This document shows positions 55,191 to 64,000 of a stretch of 64,000 nucleotides of DNA, in pieces. The notes under the pieces were generated by a model. It worked only from the letters and a program-made list of their open reading frames with translations, was not told where the DNA came from and did no database searches. The DNA is taken from positions 3,966,059 to 4,030,058 of the forward strand of contig WBMV01003161.1 of NCBI GenBank assembly GCA_013396655.1. The letters run 5' to 3'. The position numbers and the translations under genes are program-made. The stretch comes from Campylorhamphus procurvoides (lineage: Eukaryota; Chordata; Aves; Passeriformes; Dendrocolaptidae). Within the stretch, counting starts at the first letter, position 1. Every line of letters starts with the position of its first letter.

Positions 55191-58100
55191 TCCAAGGGTT
55201 TAAATAAACATACTCATTAAGATGCCATTTGACTAAGTGTATTTTTTTGGGGGGTGACACCAGGGTCTTTCATTTTCTTCTCAGGTTTTCTGCCTCGTTA
55301 CACACTAAAAACTGAAAGCTAATTAGTTGCTCTCATAAAATGCAGGAGGGATGAAGGAAGGTGTGACAGAGACAGGTGGCTGTCACAGGGGAATGTCTCT
55401 TCCCATAAATGCTGCTGTCCATTCACAGGCTCCAGCAAACCTCGTCCCTGAGAATATAAATGCCAGCTGCAAAGCACGTGATACACGCTCTGCTCCTCTG
55501 CTGAGGCTTCCCCTTTGCACCCCCAGTTAATTATAACTTTGAGCAATAGCAGCCTATAATCATGTCCATGGAAACTCATTTCTCTTTAAATGAAACCTGG
55601 CTAACAGTTGCTTTTTGCTGGAACAATTTTCAAATAAACAAGCACTGAAACTTAAAAGGAATCCTAAACTCCATTAACTAATACAGTTTCTTCACAGGAA
55701 TTTCTCCTGGGAAGGGATGTCTTCTATTCAAGTGCCATGTTATGACAAGCATGACAGACTTGATAGCGATCTGTTCCAACTCATGACATTGCTTAAATTA
55801 GGTTAGCTAGAATCTGTGCAGGCTTTCGAAGGAAAGCTCCTCTGGGTGAAAGCACTATTATTTTTGTTAATGGCTGTGAATTATGATTTCCTTCTCCTAG
55901 GAGTCATAAACTATGTTGCTACACAGTAGTACATCATGTAATGTATGTAATACATGATTCCTTAGTAGGGGAGGAAACTATTACATTTGCATACATTAGA
56001 GCCAGAGTTGTAATCAAAATGTGTTTTCCCACTTCCTTCATTGAATATTTATGGATTCCTTTCCCACTTCCCCTTCTGCTGCACATGTCTCCTCCTTGAC
56101 CTGGTGTCTTGCTCTATCTTATCCACGCTGTGGAAGGGCACATGCTCGTGGCACGCTCCTGTTGCTTTGCAAACCCTGAACGACTGGCTGGCTTTCAGGC
56201 TGCTCTCTAAGCCTCACACGTGCTCCTATACAGATGCAACCACAGCCTCAGCTGTGTGGAAAGACAGATGGAGGCAGAAATCAGCCCCACTCCATTGCTG
56301 TGGGCTCAGGAGCACATCAGGGCAGCTGCTGATGACACCAAGGACACTTGCAGGCAAACAAGGGGATTTTAAGGGTGTAGCAACATCTGAGCAAGCTTGA
56401 AAACACCACAGCCAGCAAGTGACACTTTATACCTTCAAGGGCTGCCAGACCAGGGCTATGAGAGAGGACAAACCAGCCCATAGTCCTGTTTGAGTCCTCT
56501 CATGGTATCACATCTCAGTACTGCCATCAGGAGCAAGGTAGAATGGCACAAGGTGGTGCCTTCAGTGCTGTGCCTGTTTTCAGTACGTTGCATACAATTG
56601 TTTTCCAAGGGTTCAGAGGTGCTCTTGGGCTCCTAAGTCACTAAGGTTTTACTCAGAAATCCTCTTCAGTAGCCCAGCCAAGCAAATCCATGCTTCTATC
56701 CTTCCACACCTTTGATAATTCACATCTTCAATTTAAAAAGAGTCATTCAAGTGCAAAGGCAGATCGCTAGATGATAGATTTAAAGAATTTTGCTGAGCTC
56801 ACATGAACATACTTGTTTTCCCATCAATACAAAGCAAGCCAAGAGAAGACTGACACCCACATGCAATTTGCAAAGAGGGGCTGGAGGCAACCCGAGCAAC
56901 ATGGACAAAGAGAGAAGCAGCAAGTGAAATGGTTTTGATGCCACACGTGAGCACAGAAACAAAGCAGCAAAGCTGGAAGACTCTCAGAAAGATCAAGAGG
57001 CAGAAAAAATTCAAATTTCTTTTGAAAGCTATAAAGCAACAAGAAGTATATAAAGTTCTAAGAAACACTCCTGGATCTCAAGCACACAAATCCACATTTG
57101 GCCCATTTTGCTAAATACAGTATCTACAACCTCGGCAACAGCACATCTCCAATCTCCCCTCCAGATAACATTGGTACGAGTGCCTGAGGTTAGAGACAAA
57201 ATGAGAGGCTGGGGGAGACACCCCCCACCAGCTCCTGAAACCTTGCTGAAAACTCAGGCATGATAAAAGCGACCGATTAGGGATGTGCTCCCAAGCAGAT
57301 CGGTGCTGATCAAAACAGAGTAGACCTTCCTGATGTCCATCATGCTGGCAAGGCTCAGCCAGGTTAAGAGAAGGTTTCACATCCATGTGTCAAAGGCTCA
57401 CAGTAATAACAGGCTGCACGTTCAGAACTGAGTTATTGCTGGTGCATGGAGGTTAGAGGGAATCCAAGAGCATTTCTTACTGACTCAAACCAATTTAAGC
57501 TCGGGTTTCCAGAGTGACACGTTGTTATCTCTTAGCTGGGAGATCATTGAAGGCAAACTTGAACCTGCAGGCAGCCTGTGGGCAGCTCAGCACACAGCGA
57601 GGGGCAGGGGCTGGTGTTTGCAGGCTGCAGGAGCTGAGAGCACTGCAGGGTTATAGGCCACTGTCACTGAAAGGGCTCATGAAGATCTCGGTGCTGCATC
57701 ATAGAATATTCTGTGTCTCAGAGCAGATTTATTGCTGGGCTGCCAGGGAAGAGCTGCCTTTAATGAAAAGGAGCAGAGAGAGGGGTGGTTACAGTGTGAA
57801 ATTCCTGAGTGTGTGAGGAGGAGATGGCATTACATGGTAGTCCAAGGGTTTTAATACATGACCAAAGATGTACTTACAGCTAAAAAGTGTTTATGTGCCT
57901 AACAATGCAGAGAAACCCATGGGCTCACATCCCTGAGCAAGAAAGCTTTTCCTGGGTCAGGCTTAGTGGAATTTCCAAGTCTTCCCAGTCAATGCAGTGA
58001 CAGGAGCACAGTACCTCCCTGCTTTGGTGCTCTCTGCATATTAAGGATGCAGAAATGCTTTGCAGATCTGGTTTTTGTGCTAAAGAACACTTACAAAACT

Positions 58101-58818
58101 AAAAGCAAAAAGAATAATTAAATAGGATGTTGCAATTCCTGAGCCATTGGGACAGGCACAAAGCAAAGAGTGTCAGGTGGTTTTACTTTTACTTTCCACA
58201 TTTGAATTTCTGACAAGCTCACAGGAACAAAAATACGAAAAGCTTCTTGAAATAACTTTGGCCTCTCTCTTCAGACACGGGACACAATTGTCTAATAATT
58301 ACATTACAGTCATTTTCCACCCTGAGATGGACAGACACCATCACTTTGCTCCTGCATTTGTTCTGGAAAAATCATTGTAACACAAACAAGGAAGGAACGT
58401 ACTTTGACACACTATCCAAACCCAGTCCCTAAAGGAGGGGGAATCACATACTGTCAGACACACGAGTCCTGACTTCCCACTCAGTTCAGGGCAGATACCA
58501 TTACAATCCCAATGTGTGGGAAAGTTTGTAATTGTATTGTATCATGTTTTTTCAACTGATAAACGACAGACTTCAGCCTGCAGTGCTGTTAATCTTGCAT
58601 CTTTATGAAAACAACATTATTTTCAAAGAGAACTCTATATTTATGGCTGATAAGTGTTATTTGATCATTTTTGTGAAATTAAATTTAAGTTCATATTGCA
58701 TGCTCTCCAAACTACTCCATAAAATCACACTTAAAGCGAAAATTATATAAATCATAGACAAACTGATACAGTCCTTACTCCTTAAAAGAGCTGCATGGGT
58801 ATTATTTAACCATGATGT

Positions 58819-58872
58819 ATGCAAATAAAATGCAAATTAAATAGCAGGGGGTGTGGTGTATCTGCAAATTAA
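58819..58872. promoter_or_regulatory. candidate POU-octamer/homeobox cluster
   Basis: Two perfect octamers ATGCAAAT lie at 58819-58826 and 58830-58837, 11 nt apart start to start. The second extends to TGCAAATTAA, and the same ten bases recur at 58863-58872. ATGCAAAT is the established POU (Oct) site and TTAA/ATTA flanks suit homeodomain binding. Enhancer function is an inference; no bound factor can be seen from sequence. Confidence 0.4.
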
Positions 58873-61800
58873 AACCCCTTCCCAGTCCCAATTTCCCCTT
58901 CATGAACTGCCTACAGCTATAACTCAGAATTTATGAGTTTCTCAGCTTCTAATGCAATCTCTGTTGCTGGAATGAGGCAAAAAGAATGGGAAATTATACA
59001 AAGTCAACCTACTGCCGTAGGCCCTATTCCTGTTCAGGGGTTTGGGCTCCCAAAGAAGTGTTCCTTGAAGATGTACAAGCAAGGCATGTTATGGGAAGGT
59101 GTGGGACTTGTGAAGAACACCATGTGCAGAGGGCACCTGAAGCTTTCTGTGTCACCAGAGCTGAGACACCGAGGCTGGAATTCGTAAGTGGAAGGCAGCA
59201 AGAACAAACAGCTGCCCCACTGCTCCTTCCAGCAGCTCGTGGGTCCAAGTGACCAAGGGAACCCCCTCCAGCTGCTGCACACCTGGTGCTCACTGCTCCA
59301 CCTGCATCTCTCCTTCCCAGCACATGCAGCCCACTTTCCTGCAGCACAAATCGCTTTCATCAGCATCTCCCACGGTTTCCATGCAATCTGTCTCCTTGTT
59401 TTCCAGCAATAATGTGAAATGACAAATTTCATGAAGAACTCTATCACACCTTTACCTAGAGGGGATATTTTTCATGTTTCTAAGGCCTAAATGCCTGGAT
59501 TTAATTTTTATGAAAACAGAGCCCAGGTTTTTGGATGGAAAATATTCCCTATTTTAAACCAAACTATCATTTTGGAGAGTGTTCACTGCAGAGGTGAGAA
59601 TGGCTGTAGAAATGACCTGTGCTTGGGACACAAGGTCAGTATTTTTCTGGAGGAAACATGAAAATCATCCTCCTGACTGACCTACCTGCTGCTGACACAG
59701 GACATCCAACACTGAAAGACAAATGCTCACAGTTTGAGCTGAGCCCTATAGGTGGGGGTACTTCAAACAGCCTCTCCCACACTGCTCCCAGAGGGAAATT
59801 TTCCATACACTAGACTAATTATGCATTACAAGCATTCTCCTCCATCTTCTTCTGATACTTAAAGGCCACCTTTGATTCCCTTTCCAATTTTCTTTTGAAC
59901 CATTTCTTTGAGCCTTCTCTCAAAGGCTGTGGGGATTTCCACCCTGTGACAGCCTCACTGTGTTTTCTTCCAGAGCCTTCCAGTAACTTCATTTCCCTCC
60001 AGGGCCCTCACCAGGGAACCAAGGCATCAGATTCAGTTTCAAGAGACCTGATAACAGAGAAGCTCTCTCCCAGACCTGGCAGACTCAGACTTAACAGAGG
60101 AGTTTTCCTTCATAGTTTCAAAAGCAATAGGATAAAGCAGCCCCAGAGTCCCTCCTTCGATTTCCTCCTTTCTACCTCACATACTAGAAAAGGAATTTGG
60201 TTATTTTTCACTCCTTCATTGGATTCATTGCATTTGTCATCAAGACCTTTCCCAGAGGACAAACCTGTAGACACATTTTCTTTTCTGAAAACTCTTCCCA
60301 TCACCACCAGAGCAAATCTGAAGAGCAAATACTGCGACATACCAACCGGGTAAGAGAAGGGGGGCACCAGGCACCCCTCTGGGCACAAACACAAAACTCA
60401 CTTCAGAAACAGCCTCTGGAGAGAAGCCAGCCCACAAAGAGCAGAGACTACCCCAGACAGAGCAGGAGCTGGGGAAAGGACACAAATGGAGGTTTTCCTG
60501 ATCCCACTGAGGACTTGGGAGGGGAACAGATCAAAACACACAAAATAGGTTGGTAAGACTGCCCAGTTCAGAGGTTTGCCAGGATTCCCTGCTGTACCTC
60601 CCCATTCATAGCCCCGACAACTGAGTGTATTTGAAATGTTATTAGACATTTACAAGCCACACAGCCCATCACAGCCATGTGGAAGGGAAACAATCTATAG
60701 AACAGAGACAGGCTTCGACAGAGGATTAAATAATTAATTTTGGTTCTGAGAAAGCAGCTCCAAGAAGCACAAAGGAGAGCCTGCTTTTTACTTCAGACCT
60801 AGTAAAGACAAACCTTATGTTGTGGAGACTGGGAAAGTTGCCTTTTCCTCTGTGAACACCTTTTGGAGATAGCAGAGTTTCTCTGTGTCCAGAGTAGCCT
60901 GAAAAATTCTGCACCAGAGAAAGGTATTTGAAGAGGAAATCAAGGAAAAATGCAGCTTTGAGCACAATGTGTGTGAAGCCCCATCCACTGCAAATAGAAC
61001 ACCCTGATTTGTGACTGCAAACCTTGGAGTAACAGGATTATCAAAGGCAGGGTCTGATAACACAGCACTTGTGACTCGTTCCTGTCTGTTCTGTTCCCAC
61101 CTAATTATCCCTTCCTTAAGTGAATGGAAAGTAGTTTAATCTGTTTTTATGAAGCTCATTCCATTCAATTAGTGACGTACACAGCATTTCCACTGCTGGT
61201 AAAACCCACACCTAGGAATTACTGAAGACAGTAAAACCATTTCTCAACAACTCATTTTTCTGTTTGACAATCTCAATTAGTTCCTCAAAGAGGAGGGAAC
61301 AAAATCTGCAGGAAAGTTTCAGCAATCACCACCTTCACCTGGTACAGAAATCTCTTGACTCAGATGAAAAGGATGATGGTAAGCATTCAATACAGCCACT
61401 CCTTTTTCTCCCCCACTACTGACAACAAGAAGCAAACCAAAAACCCACTGCACCTTCTCCTCTCCTGAGTCTGCTTCCATGGAAGCACAGAATTCCCAGC
61501 ACTGATGACTACAGCTCACCAAGACTGCTGTGGGACAGGATGCTACCCCTCAGCCTTCCCAGCAGCTCCCTCATACCAGGGATTACGTAGCTCCAGTGAA
61601 AATCACACAGCTTCACAAGGATGGAGAGAGCATGCAGCCTTTGGATTAGCAGCGTTATCCACCCTTCAGGAGTGTCTCAGCCTTGGAAGTAGCAAAAAGG
61701 AATGGCTCCTACCCAAGGAGTGATCTCCTTGGAGCATTAGCAGGGAGCCCTCCTTAGCAGACAGCACTCACTTTATCAGCTGCTCTGAGCCTGCACCTGT

Positions 61801-62164
61801 GCTTTGATCTCCTGAGTCTGTCAAAGTAATAATCCACTTGACATCTCCTCAGTCCGTTGTACCTTTTATGGTTTTATAGCTTATTCCTCTATAACATCAC
61901 TATATACATCCACTTCAGGTGGGCTGACCTTGAGAGGCAAAAGCTACTGTTGGACAACTACACCCATAAGTTCAGTTCAGTCTTTGTGTCCTGCTGATCC
62001 CTCTCCACACCGAGCCTAACCCACATCCAGCTGAAACTCCAGGGAAACCTCTGGCACCAGACATTCTCTCTTAATCCTGTCTTCATGCTTCTCTGACCAA
62101 GTAAGATGAAGTGTTACTAAGCTTTTCTTATAAAAAAACAATCCTTATTTGGAAATAAATTTGA

Positions 62165-62325
62165 ATTAGAGAATTATAGAAGACAGAGCCACAAGAGGAC
62201 TGAAAAAGGTTACCCAGCCTGTTCCCCCAGTCCCAACAGAGGACAATATCTACTTAAACTATTCATGAGAGGTCTTCTTTAAGCTCTTCTGAGAATTTCC
62301 AGGAATGGATTCTGCTGCACTTGAA
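62165..62325 (-). mobile_element. possible ancient CR1-like fragment
   Basis: The order AGAATTATAGAAGACAGAGC, CACAAGAGGACTG, CCCAGCCTGTTCCCC, AGAGGTCTTCTTTAAGCTC, then a block ending CAGGAATGGATTCTG recalls the layout of old amniote CR1 tails (tail repeat, then the pair of 'CCAGCCTG' and 'AAGACCTC'-like blocks), but with heavy divergence. A repeat-library search is needed to confirm it. Confidence 0.45.
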
Positions 62326-62790
62326 TTTAGACATGATCTTTTAATTATTCACTCAGCTTAGTCCTTGCACAAGTTTTCATATAAATCCCAGCTTCATGAA
62401 GTGCATCAAATCAAGTATCATTATTGCTGGGGGGCGTCAAGAGGTTGTGTTTGCTTTAAGTTAGTGTGCAAAATACACAAGACACTGTCAAAACAAGTTG
62501 AAAGTCTCCTTGTCTGCACTTCCCAGTCTGAAAAGATTCCAAACTGTACAATGCAAAACACACAAAGTTGGAAAGTATCCTATGGGAAGAAATAATGAAT
62601 AAAACAATTTGATGCCTTTCCAATCTGACAAAACAAAGAAACATTCTGAGCAGCAGGGATAAAAATCATTCAGCTTTTCATGATATGTGTTAATTTATGC
62701 TTTACATATTTTAAAAACCAGTTAATTTTTAACATCAAAACCTGGTATTACATCTCACTATGAGTGACACTCAGGCAATACACAGAGAAC

Positions 62791-62824
62791 CAGATGGTAG
62801 ATCTACTTAGATGGTGGATCTAAG
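62791..62824. repeat. 17-bp direct repeat, 2 copies
   Basis: CAGATGGTAGATCTACT is followed at once by TAGATGGTGGATCTAAG, a short imperfect tandem pair. Confidence 0.7.
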
Positions 62825-64000
62825 CACTGAGGATGGTGCATTTGCAGTTACTCTCAACACTTCCTGGTTTAGCAAGGGATGGTGCTTTGCTGAATAATTT
62901 CCTTTCCCAACCACAGACAGCCTTCTCCTTCCCAGCAACAGCTCTGGCTTTGGTGACATGGGCAGAAGGCCTTTGGGCATTTGATTCTGTCACCTTACAA
63001 GAACCACAAGTCTTTTAAGTCTGTTTTTGTTTGTTAAACCAGTTGCACCCAACTAAGGAAAAAAAAAGTGCAAATCTCCTTATAGAGAGTCTGGTAGAGC
63101 AGAGAGGAGCCAGACCCTCCAGGGCTCTGGAAGTGGAAACCATCAGGAAGAAATTTCTGGAATAACGTTGCCCTAAACTCTCTCAACTCTCAGAAAACAT
63201 TTCTGCCAACTGCACCACTTGTTGGATCAGTTCTGAAGGCATTTGCTCATTCTGCACCACCTTTAAACAAAAGAAGGAGGGCATAAAAAAAACCCCAATG
63301 CTCTGGCAGCTGATTGAAAACTCAGATCCAATAAAATAAATCTGACTAAGCAGGATTTTAATTTGGTTGCTGTATTTAGCCCTGATTGCATCACTGAGAT
63401 GTTACTCCACAAGGTTTTTGACTCTTGAAGAGACAGCTCTTTCACCTTTGCTCCCTCTCAGCAAAAAAGTCTTAATTCACACTCTAGGATATATTCTGGT
63501 ATGTATCAGAAAAGTGAAGGGGAGGGGTTGACTGTTCTTCAGTTTCATAGGCAGAAAGCATTCCTGCACTGAATTATCAGAAATAAACATAAATACATTC
63601 TAAAAATCATACAGCAAGCTGGAAAATAAGATGATTGACAGCACATTCTCCTCCAAATAGAAAGACTTCTGACTCTCAAAGAAATTACAGATCAATTGCC
63701 TACCACCATGAGTGAACTTGTTGTAGAGACATTCAACTCTAGAAAGCTGCATAAACTTAGTTCTAGTTTGAAAATCATGTTACTATTTGGATTTTCTTAT
63801 GAGGCATCATATTTTCAATAAAATATCAGAAATCTTGTATTCTGGAAGCGCTAGAAATCTCACACACTGTTAGAATTATTACCAACTAATGAGAGCAGAG
63901 ATCAGAGGTTGAGGATCTCCTGCATGGTTGAGGACAACTGAAACTGGTTTGCCTTGCAAAGAAGCCTCAACTTGTCCTAGGTGAGCAAACCCAACAGAAA

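Larger units (their letters stand above)
53201..64000. other. intergenic
   Basis: Holds the CpG-dense block, the octamer cluster, a short inverted repeat at 55933-55958, the 17-bp direct repeat and the possible ancient CR1 at 62165. Frames up to 152 codons (59895-60353) overlap minus-strand frames and look random. No part of TAFA4, the expected convergent neighbour, was recognised on the minus strand. Confidence 0.6.

Noticed and set aside
59895..60353. 152-codon + strand frame
   Set aside because: The composition looks random, it overlaps several minus-strand frames, and it shows no family signature.
19301..64000. TAFA4 exons on the minus strand
   Set aside because: I looked for the reverse complement of the Lys-Trp-Trp-Cys-His-Met-Asn-Pro-Cys coding string and saw no match.

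Overview
This window is vertebrate, almost certainly bird, nuclear DNA. Coding DNA is sparse and split by introns with GT/AG borders. The dominant interspersed repeat is CR1, the main LINE of birds, present as 5'-truncated copies whose 3' tails carry the typical ATTCTATG-like ends. There are no bacterial operons, no Shine-Dalgarno spacing and no CRISPR. Nothing in the sequence lets me name the species.

The one protein-coding gene I can support is the 3' end of TAFA1 (FAM19A1), a secreted, cysteine-rich, chemokine-like neuropeptide, on the + strand. Positions 1-14605 are the 3' part of an upstream intron. Positions 14606-14730 are the penultimate coding exon (41 codons plus a split one, four cysteines). 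Positions 14731-18437 are the last intron. Positions 18438-18455 hold the last five codons (Ile-His-Pro-Arg-Thr) and the stop. The 3' UTR follows, with candidate poly(A) signals at 18661, 18804, 19230 and 19278. The promoter, signal peptide and first exons lie upstream of the window.

From about 19.3 kb to 64 kb I see no coding gene. In mammals the next gene downstream of TAFA1 is the convergent paralogue TAFA4. I looked on the minus strand for its equivalent Trp-Trp-Cys exon and did not find it. This 45 kb is intergenic DNA with CR1 fragments, a few microsatellites and short tandem repeats, and several stretches that look like candidate conserved or regulatory elements: a CpG-dense block near 55.0 kb, a POU-octamer cluster near 58.8 kb and AT-rich homeobox-type sequence near 49.2 kb.

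I found no convincing new biological system. The best leads are the octamer cluster, the CpG-dense block, an imperfect 55-bp tandem duplication 400 bp before the penultimate exon, and adjacent miR-17-type and miR-30-type seed matches in the 3' UTR. All are sequence-level observations that need cross-species alignment or expression data. The many open frames of 60-214 codons are about what a window of this size gives by chance, or are shadows of CR1 and GC-rich DNA, so I left them out.
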